DNA from: Methylophilaceae bacterium
GTDB lineage: Bacteria > Pseudomonadota > Gammaproteobacteria > Burkholderiales > Methylophilaceae
Length of the DNA stretch: 58,998 bases
Assembly (NCBI GenBank): GCA_028823485.1
Contig: JAPKBG010000014.1
Span: forward strand, 1 to 58,998
Reading direction: 5' to 3'
The position numbers were made by a program, and so were the translations under genes. This document shows positions 8,969 through 18,230 of this stretch, piece by piece (position 1 is the first letter of the stretch; each line of letters begins with the position of its first letter). The notes beneath the pieces are model-generated. The model was not told the origin of the DNA, did no database searches, and worked only from the letters and a program-made list of their open reading frames with translations.

Positions 8969-9940
8969 ATGGCATTAGACCTCTCCAACACATTGGTTGT
9001 CGGCATATCCGCCACCGCGCTATTTGACCTCGGTGAGGCGGATAAGCTATTCCGCGAACAGTTGAAAATCGACGTTGAAAAAGCGGTAGTGCAGTATCGA
9101 CAGTACATGCTGGAAAGAGAAGATGACCCCTTGCTAGAAGGGACTGGCATGCCATTAATTAAAGCTCTGCTGGAGCTCAATAAATATAGTGATGATAAGG
9201 CGTCTGAATCACCACTCGTCGAAGTGGTGGTGATGTCTCGCAATAGTCCGGAAACAGGCGTGCGCGTATTCAACAATATTCGCAATCTTGGTTTGAAAAT
9301 TAGCCGCCATGCCTTTACGGGTGGTGAGTCTGTTATTGACTATATTGAAGCCTTTGATGTGGATTTATTTCTCACGACGAATGTTGGTGATGCGCAAAAA
9401 GTGAGTGATGCGGGTAAGTGTGCTGTGGCTTTGCTGAAAGCACCGCCAGCGGATAGGGTCAAACCGCCGACTGACCAGGTGCGGATTGCCTTTGATGGAG
9501 ATGCCGTACTATTTGATGAAAGCAGCGAGCTAGTTTATAAATCAAAAGGCTTAGACGAGTTTCAGCAAAGTGAAGATACGCAGCAAGGCGTGCCAATGTT
9601 AGAGGGCCCTTACGCTTCTTTCTTGCAAAAATTAGCTAAATTACAAAAGCGCTTGCCATTCGGAGTGGAAATGTCACCTGTGCGATTAGCTATTGTGACC
9701 GCGCGGAGTGCGCCAGCTGAAATGCGCGTCATTAATACCTTGCGTGCTTGGGGTGTTCACGTCAATGAGGTTTTCTTTTTAGGAGGCTTGAATAAAGCCG
9801 CTATCTTAAAAGCATTTAAGCCACATATTTTTTTCGACGATCAAGATTTGCATATTGAAAATGCATCTACAGTCGTGCCGTCAGGTAAAGTGCCTTATAA
9901 AAGTGATTCACCACTGAATAAATTAAAATCTGTTAAATAG
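8969..9940 (+). CDS. Cytosolic 5'-nucleotidase (NT5C1-like family)
   Basis: A 323-residue protein of the bacterial family related to eukaryotic cytosolic 5'-nucleotidase I (PF06189 type). Visible motifs are 'VVVMSRNSPETGVRVFNNI', 'RIAFDGDAVLFDE' (metal-binding aspartates), 'AIVTARSAPAEMRVINTLRAWG' and 'HIFFDDQDLHIENA'. These follow the haloacid-dehalogenase-like order of phosphatase motifs. It would dephosphorylate nucleoside monophosphates. It starts four bases after the methyltransferase stop, suggesting an operon. Confidence 0.88.
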   Translation: MALDLSNTLVVGISATALFDLGEADKLFREQLKIDVEKAVVQYRQYMLEREDDPLLEGTGMPLIKALLELNKYSDDKASESPLVEVVVMSRNSPETGVRVFNNIRNLGLKISRHAFTGGESVIDYIEAFDVDLFLTTNVGDAQKVSDAGKCAVALLKAPPADRVKPPTDQVRIAFDGDAVLFDESSELVYKSKGLDEFQQSEDTQQGVPMLEGPYASFLQKLAKLQKRLPFGVEMSPVRLAIVTARSAPAEMRVINTLRAWGVHVNEVFFLGGLNKAAILKAFKPHIFFDDQDLHIENASTVVPSGKVPYKSDSPLNKLKSVK

Positions 9941-9984
9941 CTTTAATCATTTTCTAGTACTGAATCAATGAAGGTCGATAACTG

Positions 9985-11214
9985 ATGAAACTCCCTAGTT
10001 TAAACATACAAATATTACTTGGTGCTGCATTTGGTGTCTTGGTCGGATTACTCTTTCAGAATACAGGGACAGCGGGTACAGTTGCCTCTGGTAGTTTATA
10101 TACGGCTGGCCTTATTGGTACGCTGTTTATTGACCTCTTAAAAATGATTCTAATCCCACTCGTGTTCTGCAGCATTGTTGTTGGGATAGCGAATTTGCGT
10201 CAGCATAGCCAGATGCATAAAGTATGGGTGACTACGCTCATCTTCTTTATTCTCACCATGGGCATTGCCATGATTGTTGGCATGGCTGCCAGTCTTTACT
10301 TTAAACCTGGCACTGGGTTGGAAGTGACTATGTTTGATGGCGCGATGCAGAACTTTCAATCCAAACAAATGCCGCTTCCTGAGTTCTTCGCACATTTTTT
10401 ACACAATTTATTTGTCAATCCATTCCAAGCACTCGCAGAAAGCAAAGTGCTTTCAGTCGTTATCTTTGCTTTGTTCTTAGGAATTGCGTTGGTGATGGGA
10501 GGTGATCGTTATAAAAACATTTTAGTCCTACTAGAAGAGGGCTTAGAAATCACCATGCGTATGGTGAATTGGATTATGGTGTTAGCACCTTATGGCGTGG
10601 CAGCTTTGCTGATTAAGTTGGTGGCAACGCAAGACATCTCAATGCTAGGCACGCTAGCTGAGTTTGTTGCGGTTGTGGCAGGCACGCTAATCTTCCACGG
10701 CATCGTTGTATTACCACTGATTTTATTCTTGTTTACAGGTAAGACACCTTTTTGGTTTTGGGGTGGTGCACGTCAGGCTTTAGTGACGGCATTTGCCACA
10801 AGCTCTAGCTCTGCTACATTGCCGATTACCATGCGTTGCGCAACGAAGCATTTACATGTGAAGCCTGAAATTGCTGGCTTCGTCATCCCATTGGGCGCGA
10901 CGCTTAATATGGATGGTACGGCACTGTATGAAGCTGCCGCTGCCTTATTCGTGGCTAACCTCATCGGCGTAGAACTTAGCTTTGCGCAACAGATGATCGT
11001 CTTCTTTACCGCCATGCTAGCCTCTGTCGGCGCACCAGGCATTCCAAGTGCAGGCATGGTGACCATGGTGTTAGTTTTACAGTCCGTTGGTTTACCAGCA
11101 GAAGCTATCGCTATTCTGCTACCTATCGACCGTATGCTTGATACATTAAGAACGACCGTTAATGTTGAAGGCGACATGGCCGCCAGCTTAGTTGTTCAAA
11201 AAATCGTTTCTTAA
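9985..11214 (+). CDS. Dicarboxylate/amino acid:cation symporter (DAACS family)
   Basis: A 409-residue inner-membrane transporter of the GltP/DctA family. Eight hydrophobic segments and two re-entrant loops are recognisable, with the serine-rich hairpin 'FATSSSSATLPITM' and the substrate/sodium-binding motif 'NMDGTALYE'. The loop 'GAPGIPSAGMVTMV' is also typical. It imports glutamate, aspartate or C4-dicarboxylates with H+ or Na+; the substrate cannot be chosen from sequence. In a methylotroph it would supply nitrogen or biosynthetic carbon rather than bulk growth carbon (inference). Confidence 0.92.
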   Translation: MKLPSLNIQILLGAAFGVLVGLLFQNTGTAGTVASGSLYTAGLIGTLFIDLLKMILIPLVFCSIVVGIANLRQHSQMHKVWVTTLIFFILTMGIAMIVGMAASLYFKPGTGLEVTMFDGAMQNFQSKQMPLPEFFAHFLHNLFVNPFQALAESKVLSVVIFALFLGIALVMGGDRYKNILVLLEEGLEITMRMVNWIMVLAPYGVAALLIKLVATQDISMLGTLAEFVAVVAGTLIFHGIVVLPLILFLFTGKTPFWFWGGARQALVTAFATSSSSATLPITMRCATKHLHVKPEIAGFVIPLGATLNMDGTALYEAAAALFVANLIGVELSFAQQMIVFFTAMLASVGAPGIPSAGMVTMVLVLQSVGLPAEAIAILLPIDRMLDTLRTTVNVEGDMAASLVVQKIVS

Positions 11215-11230
11215 GGCACTTAAACTTCAT

Positions 11231-11776
11231 ATGTTACATTTCTTTAAAGCCGAGATTGTTGATGCAGAAGCGATCGCAACACTCATTAATAATGCTTATC
11301 GCGGTGAACCCAGTCGTAAAGGTTGGACAACGGAAGCAAATATTTTAGATGGCTTACGCACCACAACAGCAGAGGTCGCTAGCATCATTAAGCGCAATGA
11401 TGCTTTTATCCTTATGGGTGTGGAGAATGATGAAGTAGTGGCGACGATTTGTTGTGAGCTGCAAGTGATTGCGTTTAAACACACAGTACATTTCGGCCTG
11501 ATTGCCGTTAAACCAACTCTGCAAAATAAAGGGCATGGCAAAGATATTATTAATGCTGCTGAGACCATGACCAAACGTGAATGGCGAGTGGCTGGTTATC
11601 ATATGATGGTTATTTCTTTACGCAATGAATTGATTGCGTTCTACGAACGCTTGGGTTATGAGCGTACGGGAGAGGTTAAAGACTTTCCTGTTGATTCTCC
11701 GTTATGGGAGCCGAAAGTCGATGGGCTGCAACTTCAGTATTTGGCAAAGCTATCAGGGATGGTTCTTAAAAAGTAA
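11231..11776 (+). CDS. GNAT-family N-acetyltransferase
   Basis: About 181 residues from the chosen ATG at 11231. The frame could also start at TTG 11192, which would overlap the symporter by 23 bases, but the fold begins at 'HFFKAEIVDAEAIATLINNAYRG'. The acetyl-CoA-binding motif A is 'FGLIAVKPTLQNKGHGKDII' and the C-terminal strand is 'AFYERLGYERTGE', both typical of GNAT enzymes. The acceptor substrate is unknown. Confidence 0.83.
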   Translation: MLHFFKAEIVDAEAIATLINNAYRGEPSRKGWTTEANILDGLRTTTAEVASIIKRNDAFILMGVENDEVVATICCELQVIAFKHTVHFGLIAVKPTLQNKGHGKDIINAAETMTKREWRVAGYHMMVISLRNELIAFYERLGYERTGEVKDFPVDSPLWEPKVDGLQLQYLAKLSGMVLKK

Positions 11777-11861
11777 CCTGAGCTAATTTTAGCTTAACCT
11801 AGCTTTAATAAGTGCGTTACAGTAAAATCCTTTACCAACTTCAACACAACATTAGTGCTTG

Positions 11862-11918
11862 ATGACCAAGGCGGTCTGGCTGCGTACCACCATCTGCAGC
11901 GGTTGTTGCTTGCCGTAA
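11862..11918 (+). other. Possible 18-residue Cys-containing leader ORF (uncertain)
   Basis: An ATG-started frame of 18 codons ends in 'TTICSGCCLP', inside a patch richer in G+C than its surroundings. A hairpin that would mask the ribosome site of the following transporter remnant lies downstream. There is no convincing ribosome site for the ORF itself. Two other frames through the same patch, one on each strand, also look protein-like, so it could instead be a fragment of a decayed gene. Offered as a candidate only. Confidence 0.25.
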
Positions 11919-11979
11919 TTTTTATGCAATCGCGGGCTCTCCGTGGCTAATATTGTTCTTAATAAACACCTCCTCGTAT

Positions 11980-11997
11980 AGCTCCCCTTTAGGGGCT
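11980..11997 (+). promoter_or_regulatory. GC hairpin overlapping a Shine-Dalgarno-like AGGGG
   Basis: CCCC (11984-11987), a TTTA loop and GGGG (11992-11995) form a small stable stem. The GGGG arm is the only plausible ribosome site for the ATG at 12003, so the stem could mask it. Since the downstream gene is truncated, any function may be obsolete. Confidence 0.35.
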
Positions 11998-12002
11998 TTA
12001 TC

Positions 12003-12239
12003 ATGCAGTCTCAAATACAGCCTCGGCAGACATTCATCAGTATTTTGATGGCGCTTGTAGCCTCTGTTGCTTTCTCATCGAAAGCGATTATGGTGAAAAT
12101 CGGCTATGTTTATCTAGTCAATGCATCCAAATTGATTGCTCTACGCATGCTGTTTTCTATTCCATTTTTTATGGGACTTATCCTATCGGCTAATTACAAG
12201 AGCCGCAGCATGAAGATTAACTTTGCTGATATACGCTAG
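12003..12239 (+). pseudogene. Truncated DMT (EamA) family transporter
   Basis: Seventy-eight codons resemble only the first two membrane helices of an EamA/DMT permease: 'ILMALVASVAFSSKAIMVKIGY' and 'KLIALRMLFSIPFFMGLIL'. Full-length family members have about 300 residues and ten helices. The frame ends with TAG and the convergent RND gene begins seven bases later, so the rest of the transporter has been lost. An 8-base direct repeat (GCTGATAT at 12225-12232 and 12239-12246) marks the junction and may be the deletion scar. Confidence 0.72.
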
Positions 12240-12245
12240 CTGATA

Positions 12246-15200
12246 TCAACCAGCATCATGGCTTGTTCGCATTCTGTGTGCGTCTAATTTTTCCAAGCCA
12301 TGCATGAGTAATGAGTAGGCAGCTGGTACAACGACAAGGGTCAGTAGCGTAGAGGAAATCATGCCACCAATAATGGCAATAGCTAATGGTTTGTTGGTCT
12401 CACTACCAGCGCCTAAGCCCAGTGCGGCCGGCGTTAGCGCCAAGATGATGGTGAGTGAGGTCATGAGCACTGGGCGCAATCGCACAGGGCAGGCTTCGTT
12501 TAAGGCATCATTAATACCAGCACCTTTGGCGCGGAGTTGGTTAGTTAGGTCAATTAATAAGATGGAGTTTTTTGCGACCAAGCCAATCAGCAATATCAGG
12601 CCAATCATCGAATAAATATTAAGTGTTTGTCCAGTGAGCCACAGCGCAACTAAACCACCGATAATGGCTAATGGTTGTGCGAGCATGATGACAAATGGCT
12701 GCGTGAATGAGTTGAATTGGCTGGCCAGCACCATATAGAGCAGAATAAAGGCGAGCATAAAAACAAAGCCCATATTTTTTATGGTTTTTTTCATTTCTTC
12801 TGCTTGGCCAGAAAACTGTAGCGTGTAATCTGCGGGAACCGTAGTTGCAGCAACTTTGCTGACAATATCAGATGCCTCGCTGAGCGGAACGGTTGGGTTA
12901 GCATAAAAATTCACCGCATACTGCAAATCGTAGCGGCTAATCACGGCAGGACCTAAGGTGGGTTTAAACGAAGCCACGGCATCTAAACGGACCAACTCAC
13001 TTTTATTATTACGTAAATAAATTTTGCTTAAGTCACTGGTTTGTTGCAATGCTGTATCATCTGCTTTCATGCGAATGTCGTAACGCTGACTATCGCCAAT
13101 GTCATCATTGTAGGAAGCCACATTGTTACCACCCGCATATAAGCTAATGGCGGCTGCAATTTCTCTGGCATTGAGCCCTAAGTTGGCGGCACGTGTGCGA
13201 TCAATATCGACATCTAACTGAGGTAGGTTGAGTTGTACATCGACGTCTACCTCACCAATTTCAGGCATGCTATTGAGTTTGTCTTGTAATAGCCGTGAGA
13301 TTTCGCTGATGCCAGTTAAGTGATTGCCCGTTAATATGAATTGTAGTTTTTCAGAACGTCGCCCACGAGCGATGGATGGTGGTGATGCTGATGCTATTAC
13401 ACCTGGGATTTTTGCTAAATCTTTTTTGATTAATGTAATCAGGTCTTGTTGGCTAATATCACGCGCTTCTCTTGGTTTGAGTCGCACATTGATGCTGGCT
13501 TGATTGGCTTGTCCACGTGAGCCAGTGCCGATAGAGGCGTAGTAGCTATCAATGGATTCTGGATATTTTTTTAAGGCGGCTTCAATACGCAGTAAGCGTG
13601 AGTCGGTGTAATCGAGACTGGCGCCAAGCGGCGTTTTGGCGATAATTGCAAAGTAGCTTTCATCAGAATCTGGAACGAATTCTTTTGCTACATTTTTGAG
13701 GCTTAGCATGCCAGAGACGACGACAAAGATTGCGGTAAAAAACAGTACAAAAATGCGGTTCGACAGTGTCAGAGACAATGTTTTTCTGTACAGGGTATCA
13801 AGTTTGCTTAAGGCGTTAGCTATAGCGGTATACACCTTATTCTCGCCTTGTGTGATGCCTAGGTAGCGTGAGCACAGCATGGGGGTTAACGTCAGTGAAA
13901 CGAATAAAGAAATGATGACGCCGAAGGTGACGACAACCGCAAATGATTTAAAGAACATGCCGACTATGCCCTCCATAAAAATCACAGGTGCGAAAATGCA
14001 AACCAGTGAGGCGGATGATGCTAACACGGCAAAGCCAACTTCATTACTGCCGTTAATCGTGGTTAGTGTGCGGAAACGATCGACCAGTGCTGGGTTCTTT
14101 AATTCTTCTTCTGTCAGCTTTTCACCAACCTCGCCCGACATGTGACGTAAGATACTTTCACGCACCACAATGGCATCATCCACCACGACGCCAATGAGTA
14201 GTAATAGTGCTAATAAGGTCATGCTGTTAAAGGTATAGCCTGAGAAGTACATTACCGCAATCGCGCCCAGTAATGAAACAGGAATCTCTAAACAGATCAT
14301 TAAAGTTGAGCTAAATGAGCGCATAAAGATGAGTACGATCAGCGCAGCAAATAACGTACCTTCGACTAAATGCTCTTTAAGGGACGTGACAATTTGATTG
14401 ATGAAAATTGAGTCGTTGGTTGAGATGTCTAATGACATGCCTGGCGGCAAGTTCGGACGAATTTCTTCCTCCAATTTTCGGGTGACCTCGTTGATAATTT
14501 GCACTGTGTTGGTATTCGCTATTTTGACAATGCCGATACTCACTGTTGGCTTGCCGTTATAGCGGGCTACTTGGCGTTTATCGGTAATACCATCTTCCAC
14601 TTTGGCGATGTCTTTTAAGTAAATTGGCACGCCATCTTTGACTTGCACCACCATGTTTTTTAAGTCATTAAGATTGTGGAACTCCAAATCCAGCTTAATT
14701 AACTGCTCTGCATTTTTGCTGACTAAAAATCCACCAGGCAGCTGCACGTGTTCACGGTTAAAAGCATCGGTTAAATCATTCGCACCGAGTTTATAAGCCG
14801 CCATTCGTTCTGTCGATACAATCACGCGAATGACGCGGTCACGCTGACCCCCAAAGCGGACTTCGCCGACACCATTAATGGTTTCGAACTTTTTCTTAAT
14901 CACATTGGCAGCATATAAATTAAGCTGCTGTATGGTGCGGTCACCCGTTAGGGCAATCCACATAATAGGCCGAGCATCAGCATCCACTTTTCTAATGATT
15001 GGCGGGTCTGTATCTGTTGGTAATCTACGCTGTACTTGGCTGATTTTGGCTTGCACTTCGTTAAAGGCAACATCAATATTTTTGTCTAAATTAAAAACAA
15101 CACTGACATTGGAGGCTCCTGGAGAAGAGCTAGACTGAATGTGATCAATGCCGGGCGTAGTGTTGACGGCAGATTCAATGACGTTAGTCACACTGGTATC

Positions 15201-15377
15201 AATGACATCTGAACTGGCACCACGTAAGGTGGTTGTGATGTTAATGACGGGAAAGTCGACTGATGGAATGCGATCAACACCAATACGTTGATAGGCGATA
15301 ATACCGAACAGCATAATGACCGCTGACAGCATAAACGTTAAGACATGATGCTTAATCGAAAACTCAGGTAGCGTCAT
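12246..15377 (-). CDS. RND efflux pump, inner-membrane permease (HAE-1 type)
   Basis: A 1043-residue AcrB/MdtC-type transporter with two repeats of one helix, a large periplasmic loop and a bundle of helices. The proton-relay aspartates are in 'GVVVDDAIVVRES' in helix 4. 'MTSLTIILALTPAALGLGAGSE' and 'VAKNSILLIDLTNQL' mark the second half. It exports hydrophobic compounds from the periplasm or membrane using proton influx. The start overlaps the end of the adaptor gene by 14 bases, so the two form an operon with the adaptor first. No outer-membrane channel gene is nearby, so one encoded elsewhere is probably used. Confidence 0.95.
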   Translation of the reverse strand: MTLPEFSIKHHVLTFMLSAVIMLFGIIAYQRIGVDRIPSVDFPVINITTTLRGASSDVIDTSVTNVIESAVNTTPGIDHIQSSSSPGASNVSVVFNLDKNIDVAFNEVQAKISQVQRRLPTDTDPPIIRKVDADARPIMWIALTGDRTIQQLNLYAANVIKKKFETINGVGEVRFGGQRDRVIRVIVSTERMAAYKLGANDLTDAFNREHVQLPGGFLVSKNAEQLIKLDLEFHNLNDLKNMVVQVKDGVPIYLKDIAKVEDGITDKRQVARYNGKPTVSIGIVKIANTNTVQIINEVTRKLEEEIRPNLPPGMSLDISTNDSIFINQIVTSLKEHLVEGTLFAALIVLIFMRSFSSTLMICLEIPVSLLGAIAVMYFSGYTFNSMTLLALLLLIGVVVDDAIVVRESILRHMSGEVGEKLTEEELKNPALVDRFRTLTTINGSNEVGFAVLASSASLVCIFAPVIFMEGIVGMFFKSFAVVVTFGVIISLFVSLTLTPMLCSRYLGITQGENKVYTAIANALSKLDTLYRKTLSLTLSNRIFVLFFTAIFVVVSGMLSLKNVAKEFVPDSDESYFAIIAKTPLGASLDYTDSRLLRIEAALKKYPESIDSYYASIGTGSRGQANQASINVRLKPREARDISQQDLITLIKKDLAKIPGVIASASPPSIARGRRSEKLQFILTGNHLTGISEISRLLQDKLNSMPEIGEVDVDVQLNLPQLDVDIDRTRAANLGLNAREIAAAISLYAGGNNVASYNDDIGDSQRYDIRMKADDTALQQTSDLSKIYLRNNKSELVRLDAVASFKPTLGPAVISRYDLQYAVNFYANPTVPLSEASDIVSKVAATTVPADYTLQFSGQAEEMKKTIKNMGFVFMLAFILLYMVLASQFNSFTQPFVIMLAQPLAIIGGLVALWLTGQTLNIYSMIGLILLIGLVAKNSILLIDLTNQLRAKGAGINDALNEACPVRLRPVLMTSLTIILALTPAALGLGAGSETNKPLAIAIIGGMISSTLLTLVVVPAAYSLLMHGLEKLDAHRMRTSHDAG

Positions 15378-16452
15378 TTTTTGCTATTTTGACTGGTGCT
15401 TTATCGGTGAGAAAGCCCGCACCATCGACGACAATAAGGTCATTAGGTTTTAGTCCAGATATTATTTCGATGAAGCCCTGTTGACGCAAACCTGTTTTAA
15501 CAATGGCTTGGTGTGCAATATTTTCACGCACCACATAGACAACTTCTCCTGCTGGGCGCAACACTAAGCTTTGCTCTGGAATCATCATTGCCGCTGATAA
15601 TGTACTGAGCGTCACCTCGCCAGTGACGGTTGCACCAGGCTGCCAATCTTTTGCATTGTTGACATCCGCAATCACATCAATCGTGCGATTACCTTCCGCA
15701 ACCAATGGTTTTAATTCACGAATAACCGTTTCTATTGTCTGCGTACTGGCCGGTGTTTTTAGTCGTACGGTTAAGCCTGGTTTAAGTTGTGGCCCAAACT
15801 GCTCTGGAAAAGGCAAGTGCGCACGTAAAACTTGTGTTGAGACGATTTGCACGATAGGGTCGCCTACGCGAAGATAGTCACCAATATCAACAGGGTTGCT
15901 TTCAATAATGCCACTGACGGGTGCAAACACTTTGGATTTGCTGCTGTCATGGTTAATGCTAGCAACACGTGCTTTGGCTGCAACCAGTTGTTGCTTGAAC
16001 ACACTCTCTTGCGCAACTTCATTATCAACTGCATTCTGAGAGATAAAGTTTTTATCCATCAGGGCTTTGTTACGCGAGACAATTTTAGTTTGATTACCTA
16101 ACGATGCTCGAATCCTAGCGACTTCTGCCAGTGCTTCGTTACGTTGCATAATATAATCACGCGCATCTAAGGTCGCAATTAGCTGCCCTTTTTTGACTTT
16201 GTCACCTATATTGACATGCACTTTAATAATGCGTGCTGCCATTTCCGCTGCTAAAGTTGGATTAATTAAGCCCTCAAGTGAGCCAACTGAGCTTTGTGTG
16301 ATGCTGATGGCTTGGTTTTTAAGGGTGATCACCGTGACTAAGGTTGTTCTAGCATCCTGTTTCTTGTCTGAATTTTCATTATCATTGAAGCCGCACGCCT
16401 GTAAAAACAGCACACTGCAAAAAAGGAGTAACGTTAAGAGTGGTTTATGCAT
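15364..16452 (-). CDS. RND efflux periplasmic adaptor (membrane-fusion) lipoprotein
   Basis: A 362-residue MFP-family adaptor. The N terminus is a lipoprotein signal with the lipobox 'LQAC' (Cys20). 'IIKVHVNIGDKVKKGQLIATLDARDY' and 'KVFAPVSGIIESNPVDIGDYLRVGD' are the two halves of the lipoyl-like domain flanking a helical hairpin; beta-barrel and membrane-proximal domains follow. It bridges the permease to an outer-membrane channel. It is first in the two-gene efflux operon. Confidence 0.93.
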   Translation of the reverse strand: MHKPLLTLLLFCSVLFLQACGFNDNENSDKKQDARTTLVTVITLKNQAISITQSSVGSLEGLINPTLAAEMAARIIKVHVNIGDKVKKGQLIATLDARDYIMQRNEALAEVARIRASLGNQTKIVSRNKALMDKNFISQNAVDNEVAQESVFKQQLVAAKARVASINHDSSKSKVFAPVSGIIESNPVDIGDYLRVGDPIVQIVSTQVLRAHLPFPEQFGPQLKPGLTVRLKTPASTQTIETVIRELKPLVAEGNRTIDVIADVNNAKDWQPGATVTGEVTLSTLSAAMMIPEQSLVLRPAGEVVYVVRENIAHQAIVKTGLRQQGFIEIISGLKPNDLIVVDGAGFLTDKAPVKIAKNDAT

Positions 16453-16474
16453 AAAGTGTATTCAAGTTAATTAG

Positions 16475-17047
16475 TTAATGACTCGGTTTTTCAATAACCC
16501 TGTCCCAGTCAAAAAAAGGCCCTGGGTCTGTTTTTCGGCCTGGTGCAATATCTGAATGTCCAACGACATATTGAATCGGATAGGTGTTTTTCAATGATTG
16601 TAATAGTGCATTGAGTACTTTATATTGCACCGCTTCAAATGATTCAAAATCACACCCTTCAAGCTCTATTCCGACAGCAAAGTCATTACATCGTTCACGG
16701 CTTTTCCATTTGGAGACGCCTGCATGCCAAGCGCGTTTCGTACAAGGAACAAACTGAATCAGGGCACCATCACGACGGATAAGGAAATGCGAAGAGACTT
16801 CCGCTGTATAAATATCAGCGTAGTATGGGTGTTCATTTGGATTCAGTTGATTCGTAAATAATTCAATAATGCCATGACCACCATATTGTTTTGGAGGCAG
16901 GCTGATGTTGTGAATCACAACCATGTCAATCACAGGGCTATCAACATCGCTAGGTCTATCATCTTGATTAGGTGAGGTTACCTGTTGTGCACAAGCAACC
17001 ACCCCATGTGCATTGATTTCATATAATTGACTGCCTTGTGTTTGCAT
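16475..17047 (-). CDS. ampD: 1,6-anhydro-N-acetylmuramyl-L-alanine amidase AmpD
   Basis: A 190-residue zinc amidase that cleaves the stem peptide from anhydro-muropeptides during cell-wall recycling in the cytoplasm. Key residues are visible: the zinc-ligand histidine in 'DMVVIHNISLPP' (H46), the catalytic glutamate region 'AVGIELEGCDFE', and the second histidine and aspartate in 'VVGHSDIAPGRKTDPGP'. 'RAWHAGVSKWKSRERCND' also fits AmpD. In related betaproteobacteria the gene lies beside pilSR; here only a truncated pilS remains next to it. Confidence 0.95.
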   Translation of the reverse strand: MQTQGSQLYEINAHGVVACAQQVTSPNQDDRPSDVDSPVIDMVVIHNISLPPKQYGGHGIIELFTNQLNPNEHPYYADIYTAEVSSHFLIRRDGALIQFVPCTKRAWHAGVSKWKSRERCNDFAVGIELEGCDFESFEAVQYKVLNALLQSLKNTYPIQYVVGHSDIAPGRKTDPGPFFDWDRVIEKPSH

Positions 17048-17051
17048 ATTG

Positions 17052-17894
17052 CTAATTTGTTTGGCTCCAAGAAAAGGTGTTGTTTTTTGGCGGATTAACG
17101 CTCTTCAGCAAGGCCATCATCAGACTCTGCTTGATCGTCTTTGGAAAGCCCCAGTTTTTACCTTCTAAGTTGAGAAAAGCATCTGCTTGCAAGTTATGGT
17201 GTTTGATAAATAGTTCTGTATCTACAACGATGACACCATCCTCTATTCTGTATGTAATCAGCGCATTCATATACGCAAGCCCTTTTAAATCTAATCCGCG
17301 TTGTGAAGCTAATCGTTCACTCTGCTGCAGTCGTCGAGCAAGACTGTGTGCTAGGCAAGTAATTGCAAAGCAAGCGATGCATAGGGTGACAGTATTTGAA
17401 TAGTTGCTGTTTGTGTTAGATTGGAAAATAGAGCTAAAAAACTGTTGAAGTAAAATCTCAATCGTTACTACCGTCGCGTAGAATAAAGATAAACGGCCAT
17501 CACTAATTAAGCTGGCGGCAGCAATAACAATGACCAGTAGCAAGCCCATTTCTGTATAACTTGAGTTTACTATATGCATGAAAAGTAGAATAAAAAGAAT
17601 GTCTGTGATGATTTGAACAGGGAGGGTGATTTTTAACTTTGGCTTTTCAAGCCAAGTAGCAATGCCGCTGAAAAGGCTAAAGGTTAAGTAGCCAAGTGGT
17701 CCCACTGCTAAGGCATGCTGGCCAATGTTTGGTTGTAGGTTTTCAACTAAGGGAGATAGACTGAATAATAGTGCAAATGCAATGAAAATGCTGTAGCCAT
17801 TGTACAGTTTGAAGCTACTCCAGCGCGCCTTAATGAGCTTTTGATCATGGGCTGAAGTAGGCTCAATATTGATGTTATTTTCTTTGCGCATCAC
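17052..17894 (-). pseudogene. pilS: PilS-like sensor kinase truncated before the kinase domain
   Basis: The 280 codons encode a membrane sensor region with about six hydrophobic helices (residues 30-200), then a linker 'RRLQQSERLASQRGLDLKGLAYMNALI' and a partial PAS-like segment 'YRIEDGVIVVDTELFIKHHNLQADAFL'. This matches the N-terminal half of PilS, which normally has about 530 residues with HisKA and ATPase domains. Those domains and the partner pilR are absent: the frame stops four bases before ampD. The upstream gene is the usual PP0621 neighbour. A shortened membrane protein might still be made, but it could not phosphorylate a regulator. Confidence 0.75.
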
Positions 17895-18102
17895 ATTCTG
17901 GATTGCTACAATAAATTACATTATCTCTGATGCGCGTATCGCTTTCAGGGACATGGCAATGGCATTGGCTACAGATCACGAATTTTTCAGATTGCACATG
18001 ACTGTTCGATGGCGCGTGTGTGGATTGCGCGCTTGCTATGAAGCGTTTTATCACGACATAGAGTACCCAAATTAAAATGATTAATAATAAAATACGTGGC
18101 AT
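17875..18102 (-). CDS. PP0621 family protein
   Basis: Seventy-five residues: an N-terminal membrane helix ('ILLLIILIWVLYVVIKRF') and a small C-terminal metal-binding knuckle 'CSQCHCHVPESD...YCSNPEC' with paired cysteines. This is the family annotated as PP0621, usually located just upstream of pilS in pseudomonads and betaproteobacteria. Its 3' end overlaps the start of the truncated pilS by 20 bases. Function unknown. Confidence 0.85.
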   Translation of the reverse strand: MPRILLLIILIWVLYVVIKRFIASAQSTHAPSNSHVQSEKFVICSQCHCHVPESDTRIRDNVIYCSNPECDAQRK

Positions 18103-18230
18103 AGCATAATCATAAACGTTAACTGAGATAATGACTGCATAAAATAAAGGTTAAGTATAGAACAGTCTTCCTAAGGCTAGAGGAAATTAAGCTGTTATAC
18201 TGTATCACTAGTTAGACAAATAACATATTC

